Below are positions 1-9,964 of a DNA stretch of 49,981 nt, piece after piece. A model generated the notes under the pieces. It did not search any database, had not been told where the DNA came from, and saw nothing but the letters and a program-made list of their open reading frames with translations. Position 1 is the first letter of the stretch; the number at the start of each line of letters is the position of its first letter. The stretch is from Candidatus Lambdaproteobacteria bacterium (lineage in GTDB: Bacteria; SAR324; JACQKK01), in the NCBI GenBank assembly GCA_016204605.1, contig JACQKK010000117.1, forward strand, positions 1 through 49,981. The letters run 5' to 3'. The translations under genes and the position numbers were made by a program.

Positions 1-1569
1 GCTCCCGCTCAGCACTGCGGGCGCATGCGGCTCGGCCGCATGCGCCAGCGCTTCGATTAGACCAAGCAATTGCGCCGGGTTCAAGGGCGTCTCCAGGCGC
101 GAGACCCCCGCGGCGGGCAGGCCTTCGAGCGCATCGAGCCGCTGCGGCTGCCCGAGCAGCACCCAATGCCGGGCGAGGCCTTGGGCGGCCATGGCTTTGG
201 CCAGCACGAACCCGTTCACGGCGCCCGAATCGAGATCGACGATCGCCAGCCCGGCGGCCGTCCCGTTCGGCGTCGTGGTCAGCCAGTCGCCGCCGGCGGC
301 CTCGACATTCACCAGGCCGCTTTCCAGCAGCAGCCGGTCCAGGGCAGTGAACACCGTCTTGGACGGGGTGACCAGCGCCACGCGCAGGTCGCTGTAGGCG
401 GAAAGGTCGGGCAGATCGTGCTGCCGGAACACCATCGGCACCGTGGCGGTGAAGGTCGTGCCGCGACCGGGGTGAGACTCGACGGCGATGGTGCCGCCAT
501 GCAGCTCCACCATGCTCCGCGAGATGAACAGGCCGAGGCCGTTGCCGACCCGCTGATCGTCGACGCGGTTGTACTTTTCGAAGATGCGCGCCTCCGCCCC
601 CGGCGGAATGCCCGGCCCATCGTCCCGGACGGAGAGCGCGAGCCGCGCCGAGGAGCGCTCCTCGCCGTCGGCGATCCGGGCCGCGAGGATCACCTGCGAG
701 CGGGCGAACCGGAAGGCGTTGCCGAGCAGGTTGCGGATCACCTGGGCGATCATCTCCCGATCGCCGTAGCACACGATGTCGTCGTCGGGCGCCTGGAGCT
801 GGAACGCGACGTTGCGGGTATGCAGCACCGGCGCCAGCTCCTCCGCGCACGCGCGCATCAGGGTCCCCACCAGAAACAGGGCCGGGTTCGCGAACAGCCG
901 CCCCTCCTCGAGCCGGTTCAGGTCCAGCAGATTCTCCACCAGCCGCCGTGCCAGCCCCGACTGGTTCAGGATGCGGTTGATGAGCTGCTCCTGCACGGCG
1001 GAGGGCCGCTCGGCGAACGACTCGCGCAGGAACTGGCAGATCAGCTCGATGGCGGCGAGCGGCGCCCGCAGGTCGTGGGAGCAGATCGAGATCAGCTCGT
1101 CCTTCAGCCGGTTGGTGGTCTCCAGCACCCGGTTGTTGCGGCGCAGCTCCATCTGCAGCGCACGGGTGTCGAGGATCGCCCGCAGGCGCGCCACCAGCAG
1201 GGAGGTGATGACGGGCTTGCCGATGAAGTCGGCGGCACCCATCTCGAACGCCCGCTTCACGTCATCCGTGTCCTGGCTGACCGACATCATGATCACCGGG
1301 ACATCGGCGCTGGTGGGCCGCCCCTTGACCATGCGCAGCACGTGGAAACCATCCAGCTCGGGCATGACGAGATCGAGCAGGATCAGATCCACCGTGTGGC
1401 CGTCGAGATAATCGAGCGCCTGCTGCCCGGAATTCATGCCGACCACATCGCAGGGCAGCCCCTCGCGCTCGATGAGCAGGCTCAGAATGTCGAGGTGGGC
1501 CTGCGAGTCGTCCACGATCATGATCCGTGGCCGATAGTCTGCCGGAACACCGTTGCCGCGCCCGTTCAT
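1..1569 (-). CDS. Hybrid response-regulator/histidine kinase, 3' end cut by the window edge
   Basis: This frame starts with ATG at 1569 and stays open to base 1, giving 523 residues without a stop, so the C-terminus lies outside the window. Seen: an N-terminal receiver domain (about 15-130) with the acidic pair D20/D21 and phosphoacceptor D66 in an LLDLVMPELDG context; a HisKA helix with the SHDLR motif near residue 164; and a HATPase_c domain with an N-box near 281 (NLLGNAFRFA), then DDGPGIPP and GNGLGLFIS G-boxes. From about residue 380 a further alpha/beta segment resembles a degenerate receiver. No membrane segment is visible, so it is probably cytosolic. It lies 72 bp upstream of proC on the same strand, but there is no functional link. 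The signal it senses is unknown. Confidence 0.9.
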   Translation of the reverse strand, partial: MNGRGNGVPADYRPRIMIVDDSQAHLDILSLLIEREGLPCDVVGMNSGQQALDYLDGHTVDLILLDLVMPELDGFHVLRMVKGRPTSADVPVIMMSVSQDTDDVKRAFEMGAADFIGKPVITSLLVARLRAILDTRALQMELRRNNRVLETTNRLKDELISICSHDLRAPLAAIELICQFLRESFAERPSAVQEQLINRILNQSGLARRLVENLLDLNRLEEGRLFANPALFLVGTLMRACAEELAPVLHTRNVAFQLQAPDDDIVCYGDREMIAQVIRNLLGNAFRFARSQVILAARIADGEERSSARLALSVRDDGPGIPPGAEARIFEKYNRVDDQRVGNGLGLFISRSMVELHGGTIAVESHPGRGTTFTATVPMVFRQHDLPDLSAYSDLRVALVTPSKTVFTALDRLLLESGLVNVEAAGGDWLTTTPNGTAAGLAIVDLDSGAVNGFVLAKAMAAQGLARHWVLLGQPQRLDALEGLPAAGVSRLETPLNPAQLLGLIEALAHAAEPHAPAVLSGS

Positions 1570-1641
1570 GCCGCACCTTCCCACGGTTCAACGCCATTGG
1601 CGGCCCAGGGCGCCGCCACCGGGGCCACCCCACGCGCTGCC

Positions 1642-2439
1642 TCAGCCGGCCAGCTCTTTCGCCCGGCGGTAGGCGCGCTCGATGCCCGCCCGCAAGCTGT
1701 CGCCCACCTGCCGGGCCTCGAACTGTTCCATGGCGGCGGCGGTGGTGCCGCCCTTCGAGGTCACCTGTTCCCGCAGCGTCGCCGGCGCAAGCTGCGAGGC
1801 CTTCCACAGCGCCGCGGCCCCCGCGAGGGTCTGCTGGACGAGCTGGGCCGCCTCGCGCTCGGTGAAGCCGAGCTGCTGCGCGGCGAGCATCCAGTGCTCC
1901 GCCAGGTAGAACACGTAGGCCGGGCCGCTGCCCGAGACCGCCGTGGCCGCATCGATCGCATCCTCGGAGGCGACCGCCAGGGCCTCGCCGGCGGACCGGA
2001 GCAGCGCCACCACCGCCGTGAGCTGCGCCTCGCTCACCGCGGGCAGGGCGAAGTACACGTTCATGCCGTGCCCGATCTGGGCGGGGGTGTTGGGCATCAC
2101 GCGCACGAGCGCCTCGTGAGCGAGCCCCTGGCGGATGGTGGCCAGCGTCACGCCGGCCATGATCGAGATCACCACCTGCTGCGGCTTCAGCAGGGCGCGC
2201 AGCGTGCGGAACACTGCGGCGGCGCTCTGCGGCTTCACGGCCAGCACCACGGCATGGGCGGCGCCCACGCGCTCGTCTGCGGCGGGGACCACGAGGCAGT
2301 TCAGCCCCGCCGCCAGGTCGCGGCTGGCCCGCTGCGGCTCCACGATCAGCACCTTGCCGGGCGGCGAAACTCCCCGCGCGATCACCGCCGCAGCCAGCGC
2401 CCGGCCCATGTTGCCGCCGCCGATGAAGGCGTAGTCCAT
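1642..2439 (-). CDS. proC: Pyrroline-5-carboxylate reductase
   Basis: ProC catalyses the last step of proline synthesis, NAD(P)H-dependent reduction of 1-pyrroline-5-carboxylate, in the cytosol. The 265-residue product has the usual family length. The N-terminal Rossmann motif IGGGNMG is at residues 6-12, followed by the AVKPQ segment. The conserved VMPNTPAQIGHGMNVY stretch and the SGSGPAYVF and TSKGGTTAAAMEQF C-terminal signatures are all present. The ATG at 2439 is preceded by a purine-rich GGATGGG stretch. The gene follows an intergenic region of about 600 bp and is upstream of the hybrid kinase. In many proteobacteria proC sits beside the YggS PLP protein; here it does not. Confidence 0.97.
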   Translation of the reverse strand: MDYAFIGGGNMGRALAAAVIARGVSPPGKVLIVEPQRASRDLAAGLNCLVVPAADERVGAAHAVVLAVKPQSAAAVFRTLRALLKPQQVVISIMAGVTLATIRQGLAHEALVRVMPNTPAQIGHGMNVYFALPAVSEAQLTAVVALLRSAGEALAVASEDAIDAATAVSGSGPAYVFYLAEHWMLAAQQLGFTEREAAQLVQQTLAGAAALWKASQLAPATLREQVTSKGGTTAAAMEQFEARQVGDSLRAGIERAYRRAKELAG

Positions 2440-3035
2440 CCGACACCCATCCGATCGAAGTAGGCCGGCGGCACACCCCTGCGCCCGGCCTTCCGCAACG
2501 TCCCGCGCACCGGGGGCCTCTGCAGGCAGGGGAGCCGGGGCCCGACCTGCCGTCGCTTCACTATACCGCGAACTGATTCACATTTCTTCCACAATTTGCG
2601 GAAACCGCCGGATGGGGAAGCCTTCCAGTGTACCGTGTTTCCCGAACTGGCCCCGGGAGAGGGCGGGCCCCGCGCACGACCCAGCAGGCGCCGCCACTCG
2701 CGGCGTTGCGGACCGTGGCGGTTCGCGATCCGGCGACCCGCGGCACATGCTTGGCGTCCTCACCCCCTCGGTACCTCCCGCCACCAGGTGGAGAGGGATG
2801 AGGCTGCGGCAGCAGTAAGGTCGTGAACGCCCGAACCCCTCCCCACCTGGTGGGGAGGGGCAGGGGTGGGGACGACGCTGCGGCACCTCGGGGCGTATGA
2901 CACGGGAGGCAGCCGCTCCGCAGGGGCGCACGGATACGGGTGCCGGGGCGGCTGGCCGGCACGGCCGCGTCCCCGGGGGGGGCATCGCGGGCGTCGCGCA
3001 GCAGCGGCTCCCCGCGACGAACGCCGCTGCGGGGC
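2440..3035. other. Non-coding gap with GC-rich inverted repeats
   Basis: About 600 bp between proC and the ABC permease, both leftward. Frames here overlap each other on both strands and have no recognisable content. It holds a near-perfect palindrome (2836-2860) and a related weaker one around 2772-2800. It also presumably contains the proC promoter and the terminator of the ABC operon. No gene is supported. Confidence 0.6.
2836..2860. repeat. 25-bp palindrome, dispersed C-rich/G-rich family
   Basis: Twelve bases (cccctccccacc) are followed after one base by their exact reverse complement. A weaker copy with a ccaccaggtgga core lies about 60 bp to the left. It resembles the intergenic palindromes at 31309 and 49729. 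It lies 200 bp beyond the leftward ABC permease stop, so it could act as a transcription stop, though there is no T-run. Confidence 0.6.
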
Positions 3036-4217
3036 CTACTCGGCGCCGCCCAGCGCGTGCTTGCGGCGGGTCATCAGCGCCAGCGCCGCCAGCACGGCGA
3101 GCCCGAAGCCGGTGAGGGTCAGCAGGGGCGGCCACGATTGCCACAGGGGCTGCCCCTTCAGCAGCACGTTGCGCATCACGGCGTTGGCGTGGGTGAGCGG
3201 CAACACCCACGAGAGCCACTGGAAGGGCAGGGGAAAGGCGTTGATATCCCAGATCAGATCGCTCAGGAACACCTGGGGCAGGATCACCAGCGGAATGAAC
3301 TGCACGGCCTGGAACTCGCTCTGCGCCGTGAAGCTCAGGGTCAGCCCCAACAGCAGCGCGATCACCAGCATCAGCGCCGTCACCGCGACGATCGAGCCCA
3401 CCTGGGCGGGGGTGACCGCAAAGCCGAGCAGCGCCAGCACGAAGGCGAGGATGATCGCCGCCTGCACGCCCGAGAACAGGAAGAAGCCGCCCACATAGCC
3501 CAGCACCACCTGGGGCAGCCCCACGGGCGCGATCAGCAGCCGCTCGAGCGTCCCCCGCAGCCGCTCCCGCTGAAACGTCACCGTCGCCAGGATGAAGGTG
3601 AAGAAGAATACGAAGAACGGGGGAAAGACGGGCAGGAAGAAATCGATGGTGCGGTAGTCCTCGGAGCCGTACAGGTAGTGCTTCTCCAGCTGCATGGCCT
3701 TGTTGTTGACCGAGTTCGCGCAGGCGGCCGAGCAGGAGGCGTCGATCACGACGGGCATGGCCGCCGCCAGGTCGTCCATCGCCCCCGAGATGGCCTTGAG
3801 CACGAGCGCGGTCACCGTGGGCCGGGAGCCCTCCAGGTAGAGGTTCAGCTTGCCCTGCCGGCCATCGAAGCGGTCCAGCAGCAGCTTCTCGTCGAGATAG
3901 AGCACGCCATCCGCCTGGCGCAGGCGGAGCATCTCGCGGATGCGCCGCTCGATCACGGCGGGATCGGCCTCGTCGTCGGGGATGGGGAGGGTCACCAGCC
4001 GCACGTCCTTTTCATCCTCGAGCGCGCGCACGAGGTCGCCCTCGAACAGCCGGGCCGTGCCGCGGGAGATGACGCCGAGCTTGCCCTGCTCGTCTTCGGA
4101 GACGGCGTAGTAGACCAGCGTCATGACGACCAGCGGCACGAGCAGGATGAAGGCCACCGTGCGCCGGTCGCGCAGAATCTCCTGCACGATGCGCAGCGCG
4201 ATCCAGTAGGCGCTCAT
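3036..4217 (-). CDS. ABC-2 type transporter permease
   Basis: Membrane subunit of an ABC-2 exporter, 393 residues from the ATG at 4217. That ATG overlaps the ATPase stop in an ATGA arrangement, which argues against longer upstream starts. One hydrophobic segment near residues 20-40 is followed by a large extracytoplasmic domain (about 45-190) with two close cysteines (CSAAC). A block of five hydrophobic helices makes up the C-terminal half, with the family-typical FQRERLRGTLERLL segment and a late LSWVLPLTHA motif. This topology matches YhhJ/YbhS/YbhR-like permeases. The substrate (drug, lipid or other) cannot be read from sequence. Translationally coupled to the ATPase. Confidence 0.92.
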   Translation of the reverse strand: MSAYWIALRIVQEILRDRRTVAFILLVPLVVMTLVYYAVSEDEQGKLGVISRGTARLFEGDLVRALEDEKDVRLVTLPIPDDEADPAVIERRIREMLRLRQADGVLYLDEKLLLDRFDGRQGKLNLYLEGSRPTVTALVLKAISGAMDDLAAAMPVVIDASCSAACANSVNNKAMQLEKHYLYGSEDYRTIDFFLPVFPPFFVFFFTFILATVTFQRERLRGTLERLLIAPVGLPQVVLGYVGGFFLFSGVQAAIILAFVLALLGFAVTPAQVGSIVAVTALMLVIALLLGLTLSFTAQSEFQAVQFIPLVILPQVFLSDLIWDINAFPLPFQWLSWVLPLTHANAVMRNVLLKGQPLWQSWPPLLTLTGFGLAVLAALALMTRRKHALGGAE

Positions 4218-4954
4218 TGCACCCCGGCGGCGGAATTGGACTCGGCGCCCCGGGTGGCGGCCACGAACGCGGCCTCGAGGTCGGCGCTGCCATAGCGGGC
4301 CATCAGCTCCCCCGGCGGGCCCTGCTCCAGCACCCGCCCGGCGCGCAGGAACACCACCCGATGGCAGCGGCTGGCCTCGGAGATGTGGTGGGTGGTGACG
4401 ATGATCGAGGTGCCCTTGGCGCGCAGGTCGCCGAACCACTCCCAGAACTTGAGCCGCAGCAGGGGGTCCACCCCCGCGGTGGGCTCATCCAGGATCAGCA
4501 GGCGCGGCTGGTGCACCATGGTGGTGGCGAGCATCACCCGGCGCACCATGCCCCCCGAGAGCTGCCCCACGGGCGACTTGCGGCGCGGCGTCAGCTCGAC
4601 CATCTCCAGCAGCCGCTCGGTGCGGCGGCGCAGCTCGGCGCCGGCGATGCCGTAGAGGTGGCCGTAGAAGGCGATGTTCTCGACCACGGACAGGCCCGGG
4701 TAGACCGCGAGTTGCTGGGGCATGTAGCCCAGCAGGCGAGGCACCGCGGGGTCGGTGGGGGGCAGGCGGCCGAACAGGGTGATCCGGCCCGAATCCGCCC
4801 GCAGCAGCCCCATCACCAGCCGCAGCAGCGTGGTCTTGCCCGCGCCGTTGGGGCCGAGCAGGCCGAACAGCATCCCTTCGGGCACGTCCAGCGAGAGATC
4901 GTCGATCGCCCGAACGCTGCCCATTTGCTTGACGACGTGCTCCAGGCTCAGCAT
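4214..4954 (-). CDS. ABC transporter ATP-binding protein (ABC-2 exporter partner)
   Basis: Cytosolic ATPase powering the adjacent permease. It is 246 residues from the ATG at 4954, which has a GGGGAGG ribosome site 6 bases upstream. Walker A is GPNGAGKTT, the Q-loop is GYMPQQ, the signature is LSGGMVRR, Walker B is [12 protein letters not shown] and the switch histidine sits in TTHHISEA. The MPQ and GVDPLLR features are typical of the CcmA/DrrA-like class of ATPases that pair with ABC-2 permeases. The two genes form a tight two-gene operon. No membrane-fusion protein is encoded next to it. Confidence 0.95.
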   Translation of the reverse strand: MLSLEHVVKQMGSVRAIDDLSLDVPEGMLFGLLGPNGAGKTTLLRLVMGLLRADSGRITLFGRLPPTDPAVPRLLGYMPQQLAVYPGLSVVENIAFYGHLYGIAGAELRRRTERLLEMVELTPRRKSPVGQLSGGMVRRVMLATTMVHQPRLLILDEPTAGVDPLLRLKFWEWFGDLRAKGTSIIVTTHHISEASRCHRVVFLRAGRVLEQGPPGELMARYGSADLEAAFVAATRGAESNSAAGVQ

Positions 4955-5265
4955 GGCTGCCTCCCCGCCGCGGCACGGGGCGACGCAGTGGATGGAACCG
5001 TGCGTCGCCCTGCGCCGGCATCTATTGCTGCCCGGACGCTCGCGGAAATGCAACCGGGCCGCGCTCCTCGGCTCCCCTGGGCGATCGGCGTGAATCCCCC
5101 GCAGGAGCGCCGATGGGCGGATCGGGAAATAGCTTGTTTTTCGAAAATCGTGTAGATATCGACCGGGCGCTAATTGAACCGTCTCCCAAGCCCCTCTTTA
5201 CATTCCAGCAAAGAGTCTTTCCGGAGGTTCGGGAAGGGGATGGTTCCCGATTCAGAAGGGTCGCA
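4955..5265. other. Divergent intergenic region, ABC exporter / cold-shock gene
   Basis: About 310 bp between two divergent genes. The half nearest the cold-shock gene (5130-5220) is much more AT-rich than the rest and holds the promoter candidate at 5174-5202. Nothing else can be supported. Confidence 0.5.
5174..5202 (+). promoter_or_regulatory. Candidate sigma-70 promoter for the cold-shock gene
   Basis: TTGAAC, a 17-base spacer and TTTACA, followed after about 60 bases by the GTG start. An AT-rich stretch precedes it (5130-5160). The leader would be short compared with E. coli cspA. Read by eye only. Confidence 0.35.
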
Positions 5266-5466
5266 GTGCAAGGAAAAGTGAAATGGTTCAACGATGCCAA
5301 GGGCTACGGGTTCATCACGCCGGATGACGGGGGAAAGGACCTGTTCTGCCACCACTCCGAAATCGTCATGGAAGGATTCCGGACCCTGCATGAAGGACAG
5401 GCGGTGGAATTCGATGTCGAGCAGGGCGCGAAAGGCCCCGCCGCGAAAAAGGTGCACCCCGTCTGA
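5266..5466 (+). CDS. Cold-shock domain protein (CspA family)
   Basis: Single OB-fold RNA/ssDNA-binding protein of 66 residues, the normal CspA length. It opens with QGKVKWFND, has RNP1 as KGYGFI and RNP2 as DLFCHHS (usually VFVHFS, so the central residues differ slightly), and ends with [10 protein letters not shown]. The frame extends upstream, but homology begins exactly at the GTG at 5266, which has AGAAGGG 5 bases ahead, so I use GTG. Such proteins melt RNA structure and act as RNA chaperones. Which paralogue this is, and whether it is cold-induced, cannot be said. Confidence 0.93.
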   Translation: MQGKVKWFNDAKGYGFITPDDGGKDLFCHHSEIVMEGFRTLHEGQAVEFDVEQGAKGPAAKKVHPV

Positions 5467-5551
5467 TGCGGTGCACCGGCAGCACGCCATGACCTGACCC
5501 GAGGCGGTGGCCTCCCCACCGCTTCGGCCCCCCAACCGGTTCCCGCCGTGC

Positions 5552-5572
5552 CGTTCGCCCGGGGGGCGAACG
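5552..5572. terminator. Possible bidirectional terminator hairpin
   Basis: CGTTCGCC pairs perfectly with GGCGAACG across a 5-base loop. It lies between the convergent ends of the cold-shock gene and typA. There is no U-tract, so intrinsic termination would be weak; the placement is the main support. Confidence 0.45.
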
Positions 5573-5675
5573 CCAGACCACGTTCTCGCACTTGCGACCT
5601 GCTTGCGATGCGCCGTGTTGGATGCGCAGTGCGGACTCCCGCGGAGGGGAGCCCCGCGCCCGCCCCATGCCGCGC

Positions 5676-7499
5676 TCAGCCGGTGCGGTTGCGCTTGGCC
5701 AGGGCTTCGCGCTCGGAGGTGTTCAGGATGCGCTTGCGCAGCCGGATCGATGCGGGGGTGACCTCGACCAGCTCGTCGTCCTCGATGATTTCGAGGGACT
5801 GCTCCAGCGTCAGCGCCAGGTGCGGCACGATGCGGATCGCATCGTCGTGGCCCGACGCGCGCACGTTGGTGAGCTGCTTCTTGCGCAGGACGTTGATCAC
5901 CAGGTCGTTCTCGCGGCTGTGGAAGCCGACGATCATGCCCCCGTACACGCGCGTGTGGGGCGGCACGATGAACGTGCCGCGCTCCTGGAGCTGCCAGATC
6001 GCGTAGGCCACCGCCTCGCCTTCGCCCATCGAGATCAGCACCCCGCGCTTGCGGTTGCGCACGACGCCCTTGTGGAGCTGATAGGCGAGAAAGGCGTGGG
6101 TCATGATGCCTTCGCCGCGCGTCAGCGTCAGGTACTCAGAGCGGAAACCCATCAGGGTGCGGGTGGGGATGCTGTACTGCAAGCGCATGCGTCCGTTGCC
6201 GAGCGGTGTCATGTGCAGCAGCTCGGCCTTGCGGGGCCCCAGCGCCTCCATCACCGCCCCCATCGAGGCCTCGGTCAGGTCCAGGATCAGCTCCTCGACC
6301 GGTTCCTGCCGCTGGCCGTCGACGACGCGGTCGATGACGGTCGGCCGGGAGACGGCCAGCTCGTAGCCCTCGCGGCGCATGTTCTCGATCAGGATGCTCA
6401 GGTGCAGCACGCCGCGCCCGGAGACGCGGAACTCGTCGGGCTGCTCCGCCTCCTCCACCTCGAGCGCCACGTCGGAGAGCTGCTCGCGTTCCAGCCGCGC
6501 GCGCAGGTGGCGGCTGGTGACGTACCTGCCCTCCTGCCCGGCGAAGGGCGAATCGTTGACGCGGAAGGTCATCGTCACCGTGGGCTGGCTCACCGTGATG
6601 CCCGGCAGCGACTCGGGATTCTCGGGATCGGCCAGGGTTTCGCCCACGGTGGCGTCGGGCACCCCCGCCACCGCCACCACGTCGCCCGCGGCGGCCGAGG
6701 TGCGCGGGTCGCGCTCGAGCCCGCGGAAGCCGAAGAGCTGGGTCACCTTGCCCGTGTGCAGGGCGCCGTCGCGGGCCAGGTGCGCCACCTGCTGGCCGAG
6801 GGCCAGCCTGCCCCGCCGCACCCGGCCGATCAGCAGCCGGCCGAGGTAGGGGTCGTACTCGACCGCGCTCACCATGAACTGGAGCGGCAGGTCGGGGGAG
6901 CCCTCCGGCGGCGGCACGCGCGCCACGATCGTATCCAGCAGCAGGGTCAGGTCCACCGGCGCATCCTCGGGCTTGCGCAGCGCGTAGCCCAGCTTGGCCG
7001 AGGTGTAGAGGACGGGGAACTCGAGCTGCTTCTCATCGGCCCCCAGGTCGATGAACAGGTCGTACACGGCGCTGAGCACCTCCTTCGGGCGCGCGCCCGG
7101 CCGGTCGATCTTGTTGATGAGCACGATCAGCGTGAGTCCCATCGCCAGGGCCTTCGACAGCACGAACCGCGTCTGCGGCATCGGCCCGTCGAAGGCGTCC
7201 ACGAGCAGCAGCGCCCCATCCACCATGTTCAGGATGCGTTCGACCTGTCCGCCCAGGTCGGCATGGCCGGGGGTGTCGACGATATTGATGAAGCACTCGC
7301 CGTGGGCGATCCCGGTGTTCTTGGCCAGGATCGTGATCCCGCGCTCGCGCTCCTGGTCGTTGCGGTCCATGATCCGCTCTTCCGGCGCCTTGCGGGTCTC
7401 GACGGTGTGGGTCTGCCGCAGCAGGCCATCGAGCAGGGTCGTCTTGCCATGGTCCACGTGGGCGATGATGGCCACGTTGCGAATGTCGTTCCGATGCAT
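5676..7499 (-). CDS. typA: Ribosome-associated translational GTPase TypA/BipA
   Basis: Ribosome-binding GTPase of the EF-G family, involved in 50S assembly, particularly in the cold, and in stress responses. The 607-residue length is typical. G1 is AHVDHGKTT (residues 13-21), G2 lies in the RERGITI segment, G3 is DTPGHADLG, G4 is NKIDRPGARP and G5 lies in the YTSAKLG stretch. Domains II, III and V and the BipA-specific C-terminal region (GMIVGFHSRENDLVINV) follow. The ATG at 7499 gives the canonical MHRNDIRNVAIIAHVDHG start. The gene stands alone and converges with the cold-shock gene. A good promoter lies upstream. Confidence 0.98.
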   Translation of the reverse strand: MHRNDIRNVAIIAHVDHGKTTLLDGLLRQTHTVETRKAPEERIMDRNDQERERGITILAKNTGIAHGECFINIVDTPGHADLGGQVERILNMVDGALLLVDAFDGPMPQTRFVLSKALAMGLTLIVLINKIDRPGARPKEVLSAVYDLFIDLGADEKQLEFPVLYTSAKLGYALRKPEDAPVDLTLLLDTIVARVPPPEGSPDLPLQFMVSAVEYDPYLGRLLIGRVRRGRLALGQQVAHLARDGALHTGKVTQLFGFRGLERDPRTSAAAGDVVAVAGVPDATVGETLADPENPESLPGITVSQPTVTMTFRVNDSPFAGQEGRYVTSRHLRARLEREQLSDVALEVEEAEQPDEFRVSGRGVLHLSILIENMRREGYELAVSRPTVIDRVVDGQRQEPVEELILDLTEASMGAVMEALGPRKAELLHMTPLGNGRMRLQYSIPTRTLMGFRSEYLTLTRGEGIMTHAFLAYQLHKGVVRNRKRGVLISMGEGEAVAYAIWQLQERGTFIVPPHTRVYGGMIVGFHSRENDLVINVLRKKQLTNVRASGHDDAIRIVPHLALTLEQSLEIIEDDELVEVTPASIRLRKRILNTSEREALAKRNRTG

Positions 7500-7523
7500 G
7501 AGCGCCTGAGCCAGTGAAGCCGT

Positions 7524-7548
7524 GCCCCACGATCCGATCGCGTGGGGC
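7524..7548 (-). promoter_or_regulatory. Hairpin in the typA 5' leader
   Basis: An 8-bp perfect stem (GCCCCACG with CGTGGGGC) encloses a 9-base loop inside the predicted leader, 25 bases before the typA start codon. It could influence translation, but that is inference. It could also be a simple GC-rich coincidence. Confidence 0.35.
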
Positions 7549-7574
7549 GGGGTCGCCTTCTTGTAAATCTTGTT

Positions 7575-7604
7575 ATTTTAGCGGTTCCTTCGCCATTCAC
7601 GCAA
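7575..7604 (-). promoter_or_regulatory. Candidate sigma-70 promoter of typA
   Basis: On the minus strand: TTGCGT, an 18-base spacer, then TAAAAT. This is embedded in the only AT-rich patch of the region. It predicts a start near 7568 and a leader of about 70 bases. Confidence 0.5.
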
Positions 7605-7779
7605 GCGTCGCTGCGCATCCGAACTCAGGCGATGCGCCCCGCCGCGGGGCATCGCCGAGTCGCGCCGGCGACCGGCCTTGCCACTGCCCTGCGCAACCGG
7701 CCCGGCCATCCGTTGTGTTGTCGGCGGGGACAGGATACGGTATACGGTGCACGTTGAGCGCACCTCCATACCCGCCGCG

Positions 7780-8403
7780 ATGAGCCAGACCACCGTCACG
7801 TTCTATTTCGACTACGGCAGCCCGTACTCCTACATCGCGTCGCGCCAGATCGAGGAGATCTGCCGCCGACACCGGGCCGAGTTGCGCTGGGAGCCGATCG
7901 TGCTCGGGGGGCTGTTCAAGGAGGCCGGCATCACGGCGCCCTATGGGAATCCGACCAAGCGCCCGTACGTGCTGGAGGACTTGAGGAACCTGACGGAAAT
8001 GCTCGGCATTCCCTATCGGGAGCGCACGGAGTTTCTGTTCAACCCGGTACTCGCCGAACGGGCGACGCTCCAGGTGCCCCCGGGCGACGAACGGGTGCGT
8101 GCCGTGCATGCCCTGTTCCGGGGCGCCTGGGCGGAAAACCTCGATCTGGCCAGTCCCGAGGTCGTGGAACGGCTGCTGACGGGCGCCGGCCTGAATGGCA
8201 AATCCCTGGTGGCGGGCACGCAGCGCCAGGAAGTCAAGGACGTGCTGAAGCGAAGCACCGATGAGGCGATCCGGCTGGGGGCGTTCGGGGCCCCGACCTT
8301 CGTGCTGAACGGCACCCGCCTGTTCTGGGGGCAGGACCGGCTGGCGGTGCTGGACTACTTCATGGGCAAACTGGGCTCCGGCGCGGCGGCGAGGCCGGGC
8401 TGA
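7780..8403 (+). CDS. 2-hydroxychromene-2-carboxylate isomerase / DsbA-like (kappa-GST fold) protein
   Basis: A thioredoxin-fold protein of 207 residues, matching the HCCA isomerase/kappa-class GST family. It begins TVTFYFDYGSPYSYIASRQIE, where the serine of the DYGSPYSY motif replaces the DsbA cysteine and activates glutathione. It retains the LGGLFKEAG segment and the late cis-proline segment FGAPTFVLNG before WGQDRL. The ATG at 7780 places this motif near the N-terminus as in relatives; longer frames lack similarity. Family members isomerise a naphthalene-degradation intermediate, but many homologues are generic GSH-dependent enzymes. No aromatic-degradation gene is adjacent, so the substrate is unknown. 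A gshA gene occurs 8 kb away. Confidence 0.88.
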   Translation: MSQTTVTFYFDYGSPYSYIASRQIEEICRRHRAELRWEPIVLGGLFKEAGITAPYGNPTKRPYVLEDLRNLTEMLGIPYRERTEFLFNPVLAERATLQVPPGDERVRAVHALFRGAWAENLDLASPEVVERLLTGAGLNGKSLVAGTQRQEVKDVLKRSTDEAIRLGAFGAPTFVLNGTRLFWGQDRLAVLDYFMGKLGSGAAARPG

Positions 8404-8453
8404 CGGGCGATGCCGCTCCAGCGCGCGAGCAGGTTGCGGCGCTTGGCCGGTGA

Positions 8454-9599
<1,146 letters not shown>

Positions 9600-9959
9600 G
9601 CTCCGCCGGCGGGCCTCTCGGCAACCGCTCAAGAAACTCGCGCAGTCGTTACATTTCAAAGGGTTGCAAATCCACAACAGCAGATTTCTCGCTCCGCTCG
9701 CATTGACACGACCTTGTCACCCCGAGCCCTTCGACAGGCTCAGGACAGGCTCCGCGAGGAGTCTGCTATTGGACGGCCTCCGGAGTCCGCACATTCCGAC
9801 CGGCTTCATAGCGCTCGGTGCGCCCGTTGCCCATGATCACTCACCCCGCCGGTTGGCAGACATGCCCCGCATGGTGCCGCCCCCGCGCGCGGGCGGGTTC
9901 AAGGGTGGGACGGTCGATGCAGCCCCCAGAACTTTTGCCCCACCCGCGCGCGGGCGGGT
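9600..9959. other. Non-coding gap with two short repeats
   Basis: About 360 bp between convergent mreB and the large hybrid kinase. It holds a dispersed-type repeat with a GAGCC/GGCTC hairpin (9716-9765) and a 20-22 base GC-rich direct repeat present twice, 61 bp apart (9883-9903 and 9943-9964). No gene is seen. Confidence 0.6.
9716..9765. repeat. Intergenic repeat with the cccttcgacaggctcagga core
   Basis: From memory, I associate this core with an intergenic repeat found in many unrelated high-GC bacterial genomes. The stem GAGCC/GGCTC encloses an 8-base loop. Only one copy is in the window, so its repeat status here rests on that recollection. Confidence 0.45.
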
Positions 9960-9964
9960 TCAAG
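9883..9964. repeat. Pair of GC-rich direct repeats, 61 bp apart
   Basis: The sequence ccgcgcgcgggcgggttcaag occurs at 9883-9903 and, preceded by one more c, at 9943-9964. Each contains a self-complementary cccgcgcgcggg-like core. The second copy includes the stop codon of the leftward hybrid kinase, so it could serve as a terminator or mRNA 3'-end structure. Confidence 0.6.

Noticed and set aside
70..2463. 797-codon plus-strand frame across the hybrid kinase and proC
   Set aside because: It crosses two clear genes on the other strand and reads as Gly/Arg/His-rich low complexity; an antisense artefact of high GC.
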